Shown here in pieces: positions 19,785 through 28,808 of a stretch of 64,000 nt of DNA. Within the stretch, counting starts at the first letter, position 1; every line of letters begins with the position of its first letter. The stretch is taken from assembly GCA_029573235.1 (NCBI GenBank), contig JAKQGX010000037.1, forward strand, positions 62,001 to 126,000, in the 5' to 3' direction. Below the pieces are notes generated by a model. That model was given only the letters and a program-made list of their open reading frames with translations, had not been told where the DNA came from and did not search any database. This DNA is from Bacteroidota bacterium. Its GTDB lineage: Bacteria; Bacteroidota; Bacteroidia; Chitinophagales; Chitinophagaceae. Position numbers and translations under genes: made by a program.

Positions 19785-21653
19785 ATGAAAAACATAGGAA
19801 TTCCGGTATCGGTATCATTAGAGTCATCACTTGATACCAATCAAATAGCCTTAAAAAAACAGAACGATCACAAACGCACGTTAAGGTTGTCGGTGTTGGC
19901 TGTGGGTGTTGCCGTATGTATAAGTGTGGTGGCTAAATTGCTGATTCATTTGATTGATTTAATCACCAACCTATCGTTCTATGGCTCTTTTTCTTTGCAA
20001 CCCTCTACGCCTGCTCAAAACCAATTGGGTATTTGGGTGGTGGTTATCCCGGTTGTGGGTGGTTTGATAGTCGGTTTAATGGCTTTGTATGGTTCAAAAG
20101 CGATAAGAGGGCATGGCATTCCCGAAGCGATGGAGCAGATACTCACCAACCAGAGTAAGATTAAACCTTCCATCACGTATTTAAAGCCCTTGTCTTCTGC
20201 CATTACCATCGGTACGGGCGGTCCATTTGGTGCCGAAGGTCCCATCATTGCTACCGGTGGTGCGTTAGGTTCTACTTTGGGGCAGTTGATACGCATTACG
20301 CCCAATGAAAGAAAAATACTCTTGGCAGCCGGTGCGACGGCCGGTATGTCGGCTATCTTCAGCAGTCCGTTAGCAGCTATACTACTGGCTATTGAGTTGT
20401 TGTTGTTTGAGTTTTCAGCCCGTTCATTTATTCCGGTTGCTTTGGCTTGTATCACCGGTGCTGCAGGGCACCATTTGTTGTTCGAAGAAGGCGTTGTATT
20501 TCCCATGGCTACCGCAATTGAGACACCCTCTAACATAGCGTTGTTTTTTTACAGTGTAATGGGTTTTGCCATCGGATTGTTATCGGTTGCGATCACCAAA
20601 GTCGTTTATGGCTTAGAAGATTTGTTTGAAAAACTACCCATCCACTGGGCTTGGTGGCCGGCTATAGGCGGACTGGCGGTAGGTATTGTTGGTTATTTTT
20701 CACCTCGTACATTGGGTGTGGGATACAATAATATCATTGATTTACTTTCCGGTTCAATGAGTGTGCAAATAGTTACCTCATTATGCGTTCTAAAGTTTGT
20801 ATCATGGGCTATATCTTTAAGTAGTGGCACCTCCGGCGGAACACTTGCTCCCTTGCTTACCATTGGTGGCGCTAACGGCGTCTTGATGGGCGCCCTCGGA
20901 ATGAAATGGTTTCCCGATGCCGGTATTAGTATTTCACTTGCAGCATTGGTGGGTATGTCTGCACTGTTTGCCGGAGCTTCCAGAGCCTTTCTCACCTCTA
21001 TTGTATTTGCCTTAGAAACCACAGGGCAATCGAATGCACTATTACCCTTATTGGCTACTTGTACTACTTCCTATTTTACTTCTTTCTTTCTGATGGAAAA
21101 TACCATCATGACAGAAAAAATAGCAAGAAGGGGCGTAACGACACCACAGGCATACGAGCCGGATTTGCTAGAAAAAACAACGGTTGAACAAATGGTAACC
21201 GACACCGGAATGGTTGTAAATAGTAATCTTGAAATTGGAGAGGTACGAAATTGGTTTAAGCATGAAAGCGATATGCCATCCAATTACTTTATCATTTCAG
21301 ATGAAGAAGGTGACTATAAAGGCATTGTGAGCACCTCTAATTTATTTAACGCTTACCATGATGTGAACGAAAAGATAGAAAGCATTGTGAAGCGTAATAA
21401 TGTTTTTATACAGCCTGCCGATACATTAAGACATGCCGTTGAAATGATGGCAAAAGAAAATTTAGACCTGTTGCCGGTAGTAGCTGATAAAAAAGTAATT
21501 GGCATATTAACCTACCAACACATCATTACTATTTATAAAAAGGGTATTGACGATAAGGAGAAACGACAAGCGCATATATCACTACAACGAAGAAGTTTAA
21601 AAATGTTATTGCGCGGACACCAACTCGTTTCAGTTTTCAAAAACAAAAAATAA
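19785..21653 (+). CDS. ClC-family chloride channel/antiporter with two CBS domains
   Basis: A 622-aa membrane protein. The ClC signatures are present: GHGIPEAME at about 109-117 (the anion-selectivity loop), GAEGP at 149-153 carrying the external gating Glu151, and GTSGGTLAPLLTIGG in the second half. The region after residue 450 holds two CBS domains (TVEQMVTDTGMVVNSN..., then NNVFIQPADTLRHAVEMM), which usually bind adenine nucleotides and regulate gating. By alignment to E. coli ClC-ec1, the internal proton glutamate (Glu203) is Leu205 here, while the preceding Glu204 is kept. This suggests channel-like rather than coupled H+/Cl- exchange, but it is inferred by eye. Transport of halides or other small anions is likely. 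Confidence 0.9.
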   Translation: MKNIGIPVSVSLESSLDTNQIALKKQNDHKRTLRLSVLAVGVAVCISVVAKLLIHLIDLITNLSFYGSFSLQPSTPAQNQLGIWVVVIPVVGGLIVGLMALYGSKAIRGHGIPEAMEQILTNQSKIKPSITYLKPLSSAITIGTGGPFGAEGPIIATGGALGSTLGQLIRITPNERKILLAAGATAGMSAIFSSPLAAILLAIELLLFEFSARSFIPVALACITGAAGHHLLFEEGVVFPMATAIETPSNIALFFYSVMGFAIGLLSVAITKVVYGLEDLFEKLPIHWAWWPAIGGLAVGIVGYFSPRTLGVGYNNIIDLLSGSMSVQIVTSLCVLKFVSWAISLSSGTSGGTLAPLLTIGGANGVLMGALGMKWFPDAGISISLAALVGMSALFAGASRAFLTSIVFALETTGQSNALLPLLATCTTSYFTSFFLMENTIMTEKIARRGVTTPQAYEPDLLEKTTVEQMVTDTGMVVNSNLEIGEVRNWFKHESDMPSNYFIISDEEGDYKGIVSTSNLFNAYHDVNEKIESIVKRNNVFIQPADTLRHAVEMMAKENLDLLPVVADKKVIGILTYQHIITIYKKGIDDKEKRQAHISLQRRSLKMLLRGHQLVSVFKNKK

Positions 21654-21881
21654 TTCCTTCGTTTACCGTTGCTTAATGTTCGCTCTTTTGCAATGCCGGT
21701 GTGGATTGCACGTATATGTTATATGCTTGTATTAGTTTCCGCACTGTTGCTATCAATGGTGAATTCATGAAATGTAAATGTAGTTTGAATGCTTGCTTCG
21801 ATGACGTTATGAAGCATACATGTTTGCTAAAAATGTAAACAAGGATTCCTGATTCTGAAAGTCATTGTTTTGTCATTTTTT

Positions 21882-21889
21882 CATCTTTG
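21882..21889 (+). promoter_or_regulatory. -7-like element of the CbiX lipoprotein gene
   Basis: CATCTTTG, one base off TAnnTTTG, lies 24 nt before the ATG at 21914. The 260-nt spacer upstream of that ATG (21654-21913) shows no B12-box-like sequence or other riboswitch signature, only A/T-rich sequence. Confidence 0.3.
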
Positions 21890-21913
21890 CTCCCTCAAAA
21901 AAAACATAACAAT

Positions 21914-22882
21914 ATGCAATTCTTTTCAAGAGGCTTTTTCAGAATGAAAGGGCAAGTATCTATACTAGCAATGTTCTTATTGGCTAGCCTGTTGTTTTCA
22001 TGTCAAAGCAATACTGAATCATCAAAAACATCTACAAGCGAACAAAAAATTGGGGTCTTATTGGTCAATCATGGTTCTCGGTCTGAAGCATGGAGAAATA
22101 GTTTGTTGGATTTAGAAGCACGCGTTAAAGATTCCATTTTAAAAGACCCTGCCATCAGTGGTATTAAAACGGCTTTCATGGAATATACTGAGCCCTCTAT
22201 TGCTACCCATTTAAAAGAATTTGACAAAGAAAACTATACCGACATCATATTGATTCCGGTATTCTTAACGGTGAGCTCACACTCCTTTGATGATATACCT
22301 ACCCTCATTGGTCAGAAAGATGATCCTAAATCAATCGAACTATTTAAGATTGAAAAAATGGAACGCTATAAGCCAACTGCCAAAGTACACATCGCTCCCT
22401 TGTTGGACTTTACCGATTTGTTGAAGAAAAACATTTTGCGCCGTTATAAAGAATTATCTAAAGACCCACAAAATGAAGGGCTCACTTTAATTGCTTATGG
22501 TGATAAAACCTACAATGCCGAATGGAGCCAATTGATGCGTGATGCTGGAGATTATGTGAAGCAAGAAGCTGGCATTACCGATTACAGCTTCGGTTGGTGC
22601 GGACATGTGGCACATTACAATACAGACTCTACAACCGTTGCTATCAACGAAGTATTGAAGAAGAAAAAAAGTTCGGTGGTGATTCCGGTGTTGGTAGCCT
22701 TTGACGAAATGTTTCAGGTGAAAATCATCGGCGGTGGTATCGACAACGTTGCGCAATCAAAAGAACGAGTACTATACAAACCTGATGCGATATTGCCGGA
22801 TGTAAATGTAGAAAATTGGGTGATACAAACGTCTAAGTCCTTTAAAGATCAGATTACAGCTAAAACGGCAAAGCAAGATTAA
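21914..22882 (+). CDS. Exported CbiX/SirB-type chelatase lipoprotein
   Basis: A 322-aa protein with a lipoprotein signal ending in SLLFSC (Cys30; a second possible ATG is at 21944). The body is a two-lobed class II chelatase of the CbiX/CbiK/SirB group. The N-terminal lobe has LVNHGSR (His53) and the second histidine motif SSHSFDDIP (His123). The C-terminal lobe has LIAYGDKTYN and a CGHVAHY segment (His231, His234). Cytoplasmic members insert cobalt or iron into sirohydrochlorin; an exported, lipid-anchored form implies handling of metals or tetrapyrroles in the envelope. Its stop overlaps the next gene's ATG by one base (TAATG), indicating translational coupling to a PepSY-type membrane protein. 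The substrate is unknown. Confidence 0.8.
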   Translation: MQFFSRGFFRMKGQVSILAMFLLASLLFSCQSNTESSKTSTSEQKIGVLLVNHGSRSEAWRNSLLDLEARVKDSILKDPAISGIKTAFMEYTEPSIATHLKEFDKENYTDIILIPVFLTVSSHSFDDIPTLIGQKDDPKSIELFKIEKMERYKPTAKVHIAPLLDFTDLLKKNILRRYKELSKDPQNEGLTLIAYGDKTYNAEWSQLMRDAGDYVKQEAGITDYSFGWCGHVAHYNTDSTTVAINEVLKKKKSSVVIPVLVAFDEMFQVKIIGGGIDNVAQSKERVLYKPDAILPDVNVENWVIQTSKSFKDQITAKTAKQD

Positions 22883-23466
22883 TGAGCGGCTCACTGAAAA
22901 CTAAAATTAGAAGATGGAATTTAGCCTGGCATCGTGACCTAGGCTATTTTTTCTCTTCGTTGATTATTATTTATTGCATTTCTGGTATTGCCTTAAATCA
23001 CGTAAATGAATGGAATCCGGATTTCATTGTTTATAAAAAAACAATACAGCTACCTCAATCCTATTCCAAGCATCAAATTGATCATTCGGTAGTCGCATCG
23101 TTTAGCAAAATGGTGCAAGAGAACGATTATAAGGTATACGATTTCCCTACGAATAATCAAGTGAAGGTGTACTACGACAATGCCACACTGCACGTAAATT
23201 TTGAAACAGGAGTAGGGGAGTACGAACGACTCACCAAACGCCATGTATTTTATGAGAGCAATGTACTACACCGCAATAGCCTGGCCGGCTGGAAATGGGT
23301 ATCGGATATTTTTGCTTTTATGCTTATCGTTATCAGTGTTACAGGCATCTTTATCCTCAAAGGGAAATATGGTTTCCGCCGCAGAGGAGTATGGATAATA
23401 CTAGCTGGTTTGTTAATACCCGTTATTGCTATTCTTATTTTCTACCTTGTTTCAGGCAAGCAATAA
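22882..23466 (+). CDS. PepSY-associated transmembrane protein
   Basis: A 194-aa inner-membrane protein with three hydrophobic segments at about 18-38, 136-155 and 166-190, and a roughly 95-residue extracytoplasmic part between the first two. The N-terminal WHRDLGYFFSSLIIIYCISG and the later HRNSLAGWKWVSDIFAF are typical of the PepSY-associated TM family, which is often found with siderophore or heme uptake and thought to include ferric reductases. Histidines in or beside the membrane segments (His17, a His in the loop and the HRNSLAG His) could ligate heme. Translation is coupled to the CbiX lipoprotein (1-nt overlap). No TonB receptor is encoded nearby. A terminator follows at 23517. Confidence 0.75.
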   Translation: MSGSLKTKIRRWNLAWHRDLGYFFSSLIIIYCISGIALNHVNEWNPDFIVYKKTIQLPQSYSKHQIDHSVVASFSKMVQENDYKVYDFPTNNQVKVYYDNATLHVNFETGVGEYERLTKRHVFYESNVLHRNSLAGWKWVSDIFAFMLIVISVTGIFILKGKYGFRRRGVWIILAGLLIPVIAILIFYLVSGKQ

Positions 23467-23516
23467 ACTACTGCTAATCGCAAGAAAAATCAATCAAGAA
23501 TAAAACTAATTATGGA

Positions 23517-23547
23517 AGGAAGTGAAGGCAAATCGCTTCCTTTTTTC
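23517..23547 (+). terminator. Terminator after the CbiX/PepSY pair
   Basis: Stem GGAAGTGA (23518-23525) pairs with TCGCTTCC (23533-23540), with one G-U pair and a 7-nt loop, followed by six T and then CTTTG. Confidence 0.8.
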
Positions 23548-23597
23548 TTTGATGTACTGCAATAGCAGCGAATCGTTGGAGCTATTGCTATATGTTG

Positions 23598-23646
23598 CCA
23601 CAAAAAAGAAAACACCCCATGTATGGTTCGTTACTTGGGGTGTTTT
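23598..23646 (-). terminator. Terminator after ftsH
   Basis: An 11-bp perfect stem, AAAACACCCCA with TGGGGTGTTTT (23609-23619 and 23636-23646), has a 16-nt loop. Read on the minus strand it is followed by CTTTTTTG. It lies 54 nt past the ftsH stop. Confidence 0.85.
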
Positions 23647-23699
23647 GTATGTTGAGTGTTACAAGTAGTAGTAAGCCTTAGGTTTTTCGGCTACGAGAG

Positions 23700-25715
23700 T
23701 TAAGCTACAGAAGGGTTTTCAATATCATTAGCAGTAACCGTGTTGGAATCTTGCTTACTATCTTCTGTCAATATAGCATCTTCTTCAAATGGACGAGTGC
23801 CGATGAGCTTTTCCATATCGTCTTTGTACAATATCTCTTTTTTCAATAGCTCTTCTGCAATGGTTTTCACGGCTTCCATTTTTTCGTTTAGCAAACTCTT
23901 TACGCGGCTGTATGCTTGGTCAATGATTTTACGAGCTTCTTCATCTATTAGCTTGCCTGTTTCTTCAGAGTAAGGTTTGGTAAAACTTTGATCGTTATTG
24001 GGGTCGTAGAAAGATACATTGCCCACTACATCATTCATACCATACATGGCTACCATTGCGTAGGCCATACGGGTTACATGTTGCAAGTCGCTTAGGGCTC
24101 CGGTTGATATTTTACCGAATACTAATTCTTCTACAGCTCGACCTCCTAAAGACATGCACATATCATCCATCAGGTGGTCGGTATTGCGGATATACATTTC
24201 TTTCGGAAGGTACTGAGCATATCCCAAGGCTGCTACCCCTCTTGGTACAATGGTTACTTTTACCAAAGGATGCGCATGCTCCAAAAACCAACCGGACACA
24301 GCGTGCCCCGCTTCGTGGTAGGCAATCACTCTTTTTTCTTCCGGTAAGATGATTTTATTTTTCTTTTCAAGACCACCGATAACCCGGTCAATAGCGGCAT
24401 TAAAGTCATCCATATCCACTGTACTTTTCCCTTTACGGGCGGCTATCAGCGCAGCTTCGTTGCAGATGTTGGCAATATCGGCACCGGCAAATCCAGGTGT
24501 TTGCACGGCCAGTTTATGAATGTTTAAATCTTGAGCAATTTTGATGGGCTTCAGATGCACTTCAAATATTTTTTCCCTTCCCTTCACATCTGGTACGTCG
24601 ATAGAGATTTGTCGGTCGAAACGACCGGGGCGCAACAGTGCATTGTCTAGTACATCGGGTCGGTTGGTTGCAGCTAATACAATGATGCCACTATCGCCGC
24701 CAAATCCATCCATTTCTACGAGCATTTGGTTCAAGGTGTTTTCCCTTTCATCATTACTCATCACTACATTTTTTCCTCTGGCACGTCCGATGGCATCTAT
24801 TTCATCAATAAATACGATACAAGGCGCTTTCTCTCTGGCTTGCTTAAATAAGTCGCGAACACGGCTGGCACCTACCCCTACAAACATCTCAACAAAGTCC
24901 GAACCGGAGATGGAGAAGAAGGGTACCTGAGCCTCGCCTGCTACAGCTTTTGCCAAAAGGGTTTTACCGGTACCGGGAGGTCCTACCAGTAGCGCACCTT
25001 TAGGAATCTTGCCCCCTAAGGCAGTATATTTTTTAGGATTTTTAAGGAAGTCAACAATCTCCATTACTTCTTCTTTCGCCTCATCCAAACCTGCAACATC
25101 ATTAAACGTAATGGTTACTTTGGTTCCTTTTTCAAATAACTGTGCTTTCGATTTACCGATATTAAAAATACCGCCGCCACCACCGCCGGGGGCGCCACCG
25201 CCCATCTTGCGCATAATCAAAAACCACATGGCTAATAGCACTACAATAGGTATGATGAAATTGCCAAATAGCTCACGCAGCCAATTGCTTTGCGGTTCTG
25301 CCCAAGTAACAGATGGTTCTTTCACGCCTTGGGGCAGCTTTTCAATCGCTGCATTCCAATCATTACTAAATTGATCATTAGAGCCAATCGGAAAAGTCAC
25401 GGAAGGGCCATTTACATTTTTAGAAGCTGCCTTATCAGCTGCTGCTTTGGCGTCCGGTGTTAAGTAAACTTCTACTTCGGTATTCTTCAATACGTTTACT
25501 TTTTCCACCTTTCCTTGGTATAAATATTCGTCTCTGAATTGTTGAAAACTCATCGACTTTGAAGGAGGGGTGGCAAAGTTTCCGCTAAAGAAATTTAATA
25601 CGATAAGGGTGATGAATATGATGCCATACACCCAATAAATATTAAAACGTGGTCCTTTTCGATTCTTATTATCGCCGGGTGGTTGCAGTGAATTCTGTGA
25701 TTTATTATCTTCCAT
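23700..25715 (-). CDS. ftsH: ATP-dependent zinc metalloprotease FtsH
   Basis: A 671-aa membrane-anchored AAA+ protease that degrades misfolded membrane proteins and regulatory proteins. Two membrane segments (about 28-44 and 150-168) flank the periplasmic part. A Gly-rich linker ([11 protein letters not shown]) precedes the AAA domain, which has Walker A GPPGTGKT, Walker [13 protein letters not shown] and the second-region-of-homology segment [22 protein letters not shown]. The zinc site HEAGH is at 467-471. The last 30 residues are acidic and variable. It lies downstream of rsfS on the same strand with a 36-nt gap, a common Bacteroidota arrangement. Hexameric assembly is expected. Confidence 0.98.
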   Translation of the reverse strand: MEDNKSQNSLQPPGDNKNRKGPRFNIYWVYGIIFITLIVLNFFSGNFATPPSKSMSFQQFRDEYLYQGKVEKVNVLKNTEVEVYLTPDAKAAADKAASKNVNGPSVTFPIGSNDQFSNDWNAAIEKLPQGVKEPSVTWAEPQSNWLRELFGNFIIPIVVLLAMWFLIMRKMGGGAPGGGGGGIFNIGKSKAQLFEKGTKVTITFNDVAGLDEAKEEVMEIVDFLKNPKKYTALGGKIPKGALLVGPPGTGKTLLAKAVAGEAQVPFFSISGSDFVEMFVGVGASRVRDLFKQAREKAPCIVFIDEIDAIGRARGKNVVMSNDERENTLNQMLVEMDGFGGDSGIIVLAATNRPDVLDNALLRPGRFDRQISIDVPDVKGREKIFEVHLKPIKIAQDLNIHKLAVQTPGFAGADIANICNEAALIAARKGKSTVDMDDFNAAIDRVIGGLEKKNKIILPEEKRVIAYHEAGHAVSGWFLEHAHPLVKVTIVPRGVAALGYAQYLPKEMYIRNTDHLMDDMCMSLGGRAVEELVFGKISTGALSDLQHVTRMAYAMVAMYGMNDVVGNVSFYDPNNDQSFTKPYSEETGKLIDEEARKIIDQAYSRVKSLLNEKMEAVKTIAEELLKKEILYKDDMEKLIGTRPFEEDAILTEDSKQDSNTVTANDIENPSVA

Positions 25716-25751
25716 TGCTGTGTTTTCTCAAAAGTGTTTTTCGGATTATTA

Positions 25752-26147
25752 TTAGTTGTGTTCCATTTTACCGGCGTCTTCCCAAAGGCTTTCCAGATCA
25801 TAGAATTTTCTATAATCTTTTTGGAATACATGAACGACGATATTAACGAAGTCTATCAATGTCCATTGGTCACCCAACTCAATATGGTAGGGCTTTTCGC
25901 CACATTCTTCTGCTACCAATTTGGATATGTTTTGGGCAATTGCTTTTAGCTGAATATTGGATTCTGCCTCACATAATATAAAAAAATCGGCCACCGCTTC
26001 ATCAATTTTTTTTAAATCTAATGATATGATGGCTTCTCCTTTTTTCTCTTGAATAGCGTTGAGTATCGTTTTAAACAGTTTGCTATTTCGGGTGATACGT
26101 TGCGGAGATTTTTTTCGCTCTTGTAACGTTGAAATGATTTTATCCAA
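25752..26147 (-). CDS. rsfS: Ribosome silencing factor RsfS (Iojap family)
   Basis: A 131-aa protein of the RsfS/Iojap family, which binds ribosomal protein L14 (uL14) and blocks subunit joining under nutrient limitation. Family features are clear: IQEKKGEAIISLDLKKI, EAVADFFILCEAESN, GDQWTLIDFVNIVVHVF and the terminal YRKFYDLESLWEDA. The only usable initiation codon before the conserved part is a TTG at 26147; an in-frame stop lies three codons upstream, so no ATG is available. A promoter (TTTG, 23 nt, TATTTTTG) lies at 26188-26222. ftsH follows after 36 nt. birA is read in the opposite direction from a start close by. Confidence 0.93.
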   Translation of the reverse strand: MDKIISTLQERKKSPQRITRNSKLFKTILNAIQEKKGEAIISLDLKKIDEAVADFFILCEAESNIQLKAIAQNISKLVAEECGEKPYHIELGDQWTLIDFVNIVVHVFQKDYRKFYDLESLWEDAGKMEHN

Positions 26148-26164
26148 ATCGTTTTATTTCTTTA

Positions 26165-26959
26165 GTGTTTGATAATAACTTAGTACGCAAAAATACGCAT
26201 TCTTTGGGTCTCAATTCACAAATTTTAGCCAATAAGCCTATTATAGAATTGGATGAAATAGACAGTACCAACAACTATGCCATGCGGTTGATTGATGCCG
26301 ATTCGGCACAAGATGGGATGACTATTACAGCAGCCAGTCAAAGTAATGGAAAAGGGCAGCGAGGAAAACAATGGACGGCAGCACCCTATCAAAGTATTTT
26401 GATGAGCATTATTATCCGTCCACCTTTTGTACTATCGGAACAATTTACTCTTTCTGCTTTGGTGGCGGTAGCGGTGGCAGATGCTGTACAACAATTTTGT
26501 GAAACATCAGAAGTGAAAATAAAATGGACGAATGATATCATGCTCGGTGACAAAAAGGCAGGAGGCATTTTGATTGAGAACATCATCCGCGGCAGTCAAT
26601 GGAGCTATGCGGTCATCGGCATTGGGTTGAATGTGTTGCAATCCCATCGCAACCCCGACCTGCCCCATGCGACTTCTCTAAAAATGGCTTCAGGAAATGA
26701 TATAGAGATGATGGCATTAAGAGATGTTATTCGATTACAGATTTTTTCATTATTAGAACAGTCCATTGACCCCGTTTTTCTCTTGCAGCGTTACAACGAA
26801 TATTTATATAAAAGAAACCAACTTCAGCTTTTTAATAATGATGAAAAAGAATGGACGGCAATAGTAAAATCGGTAACAAAAGAAGGGAAGTTAGTTGCAG
26901 CTTTCCCGGATGGTTCCATTGCGTATTATACGCATGGTTTTCAAAATTGGGTATATTGA
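26165..26959 (+). CDS. birA: Biotin--[acetyl-CoA-carboxylase] ligase, single-domain form
   Basis: A 264-aa enzyme that activates biotin with ATP and transfers it to biotin carboxyl carrier proteins. The biotin/ATP loop NGKGQRGKQW is at about 61-70, with the KWTNDIML and KAGGIL motifs following and the SH3-like C-terminal domain at the end. The N-terminal helix-turn-helix of E. coli BirA is absent, so it should not be a repressor. No ATG precedes the conserved region. GTG at 26165 is taken as start; TTG at 26204 would give a protein beginning just before the conserved LANKPIIELDEIDSTNNYAM. The promoter of the divergent rsfS lies inside the first codons if GTG is used, which slightly favours the shorter form. 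Confidence 0.93.
   Translation: MFDNNLVRKNTHSLGLNSQILANKPIIELDEIDSTNNYAMRLIDADSAQDGMTITAASQSNGKGQRGKQWTAAPYQSILMSIIIRPPFVLSEQFTLSALVAVAVADAVQQFCETSEVKIKWTNDIMLGDKKAGGILIENIIRGSQWSYAVIGIGLNVLQSHRNPDLPHATSLKMASGNDIEMMALRDVIRLQIFSLLEQSIDPVFLLQRYNEYLYKRNQLQLFNNDEKEWTAIVKSVTKEGKLVAAFPDGSIAYYTHGFQNWVY
26188..26222 (-). promoter_or_regulatory. Promoter of rsfS
   Basis: On the minus strand, TTTG (26219-26222), a 23-nt spacer and a perfect -7 element TATTTTTG (26188-26195) lie 40 nt before the TTG start. This fits the Bacteroidota TTG-N17-23-TAnnTTTG pattern. It overlaps the 5' end of birA. Confidence 0.55.
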
Positions 26960-26974
26960 TATTTTCTTACCATT

Positions 26975-27016
26975 AAAAAAATCGGTGCACTTAATTGTTT
27001 CAAAATACACCGATTT
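26975..27016 (-). terminator. Terminator after the T9SS repeat-protein gene
   Basis: A 9-bp perfect stem, AAATCGGTG with CACCGATTT (26979-26987 and 27008-27016), has a 20-nt loop. On the minus strand it is followed by a run of T (26975-26981). It sits between the convergent ends of birA and the gene at 27046. Confidence 0.75.
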
Positions 27017-27045
27017 AGATCAGTCATTTGTTTACGGTTGTCGGG

Positions 27046-28773
27046 TTAATTCGTAATGGTTAATTTTTGCGAAGCCGTAGCATCTTGGGTAACGATGTTT
27101 ACCATGTAAAGCCCTTTGGGTAACCGGCTAACATCTATATTGGAGTGATGTTTTATGGGCTTTGAAATTAGTTTTCTGCCTTGTAAATCGTAAATGGATA
27201 GCATGGCTTCTTTGGAATAGGGGTTAGGAAAATCAATAGTAATATTTGTAGTTGCAGGATTGGGATAAATTATGGCTGCCAGTTTTTCTTTTTCGGAAAT
27301 CGCGGTCGTACCATCGCTCATTTTTTGAATGAAGAAATCTCTATAATTAGTATAAATGGATGAAGCTGTGACGTTGTAAATTCCGTTAGGATCAAAGTTG
27401 ACAGTTCCGACAAGTCTTCCCACAGAATAGATACTGTTTCCATCAACGCAGATGCCCTGAATACGTTCAAATTTGGTAGTACTACCACCATATGAAGCCA
27501 CCCAAATGATACCACCTGAAGGAGCCATTTTTGTAACGAAGATGTCTTCTAAGCCGTTACTACTACAGTATTTGCCATCAAAATAAATGGTACTGTGAAA
27601 TATACCGCTAACGATAAGGTTGTTTTGTTTATCGAAGGTCATTCGATAGCCATATTCTCCATCGTAAAACGACCCTGCTGTTTTTGCCCAAATGAAATTG
27701 CCTAAGGCATCTATTTTAGTTACAAAAATATCTGAGTAGCCATTGGAGGTGAGTGTGATATTGTCTAAGTTGGCGGTTTCCATAAAGCTGCCGGTTGCAT
27801 ATACATTTCCATTTGCATCTGCTAAGACAGCGTTCGTTTTGTTGAAGTTTATTAAGGGGTTAGCATTGTCTTTACCTATTTTCTTGACCCAAATAAATTT
27901 TCCATTGGCATCTAACTTCAAAACAAATGCTAGCATTGACATCGCTGTTATTTCATATTTCACCGTAGTGTCGGGATCAAAATCGGTCTTTCCTACAAAG
28001 TGTCCTCCAACAAAAATATTTCCGGATGGGTCTGCGGTAACAGAAGTTATTTTTACAAATTTATATTGTGCAGTATCAGCTTCAATTTGTTTTGCCCAAA
28101 GCAACTTTCCATTTCCATCAAATTTTGAGATATATCCGTTTTCTTGTGTAGCATTCATAAAAAATTGGGAGGTATCCGGGTCGAAATCTACATTCCCAGC
28201 ATAGTATCCTGCACAAATAATATTGCCTGAAGCATCTAATGTCATGGATGGACCTTCTTCATTTGCTCCATCATCTCTGTTGTAGTTCCAGTTTCTTGCC
28301 CAAAGCAATGTTCCGGTAGCATCCAATTTTAATAAATAAGCGTTGTTGCCGCTGCCGTCTTCATTTAATGCATATTGGGTGGTTGAGTCCGGGTCAAAAT
28401 CTACATTCCAACCGGTAAAATATCCTGCAATTATTTTATTGCCCGAAGCATCTATCTTTATTACTCCGGCAACTGATTTGCTTCCTGTCCCCAACATGGT
28501 TACTTCTTTAAAATTGCTGCTTGCATCCGTTCTTAAGATGAATGAGTTGCCATAAGCGCTCGATGTCTTTATTACAGAATCTGTTCCGGGATCAAAGTCC
28601 ATATCCCCTTCGAAATGACCTACGGTATAAACATCACCATTGGCATCTGTTGCTACAGAAAAAGCTTGCGATCTATGATTGTTTTCTCCCAAAGCGTATG
28701 CCCAGTTTAAGTATTGTGCATATCCTGCTTGGGAGAGCAAGAGCAGTATTGCTATTGAGATGTATTTTTTCAT
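27046..28773 (-). CDS. T9SS-sorted beta-propeller-like repeat protein
   Basis: A 575-aa secreted protein. The signal peptide is residues 1-20 (MKKYISIAI to GYAQ). The body consists of roughly 50-70-residue repeats of SBBP type, each with a DANGDVYTVGHF-like strand, then VDFDP and D-x-T/S, and a KLDATGTLLWA-like strand. At least five DFDP/NFDP units are visible. These probably form a beta-propeller, and the Asp-rich turns may bind calcium. The C-terminal 80 residues are a T9SS type A sorting tail (IYPNPATTNITIDF, SIYDLQGRKL, LPKGLYMV). It follows the large lipoprotein gene by 35 nt on the same strand, which suggests a shared transcript. Confidence 0.82.
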   Translation of the reverse strand: MKKYISIAILLLLSQAGYAQYLNWAYALGENNHRSQAFSVATDANGDVYTVGHFEGDMDFDPGTDSVIKTSSAYGNSFILRTDASSNFKEVTMLGTGSKSVAGVIKIDASGNKIIAGYFTGWNVDFDPDSTTQYALNEDGSGNNAYLLKLDATGTLLWARNWNYNRDDGANEEGPSMTLDASGNIICAGYYAGNVDFDPDTSQFFMNATQENGYISKFDGNGKLLWAKQIEADTAQYKFVKITSVTADPSGNIFVGGHFVGKTDFDPDTTVKYEITAMSMLAFVLKLDANGKFIWVKKIGKDNANPLINFNKTNAVLADANGNVYATGSFMETANLDNITLTSNGYSDIFVTKIDALGNFIWAKTAGSFYDGEYGYRMTFDKQNNLIVSGIFHSTIYFDGKYCSSNGLEDIFVTKMAPSGGIIWVASYGGSTTKFERIQGICVDGNSIYSVGRLVGTVNFDPNGIYNVTASSIYTNYRDFFIQKMSDGTTAISEKEKLAAIIYPNPATTNITIDFPNPYSKEAMLSIYDLQGRKLISKPIKHHSNIDVSRLPKGLYMVNIVTQDATASQKLTITN

Positions 28774-28808
28774 TTTATTATTATTTATTGGTTATAGGAT
28801 TTTCAAAA

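Noticed and set aside
21654-21913. Cobalamin riboswitch before the CbiX lipoprotein gene
   Set aside because: No B12-box-like GCCACTG sequence or matching structure was seen in the 260-nt gap.
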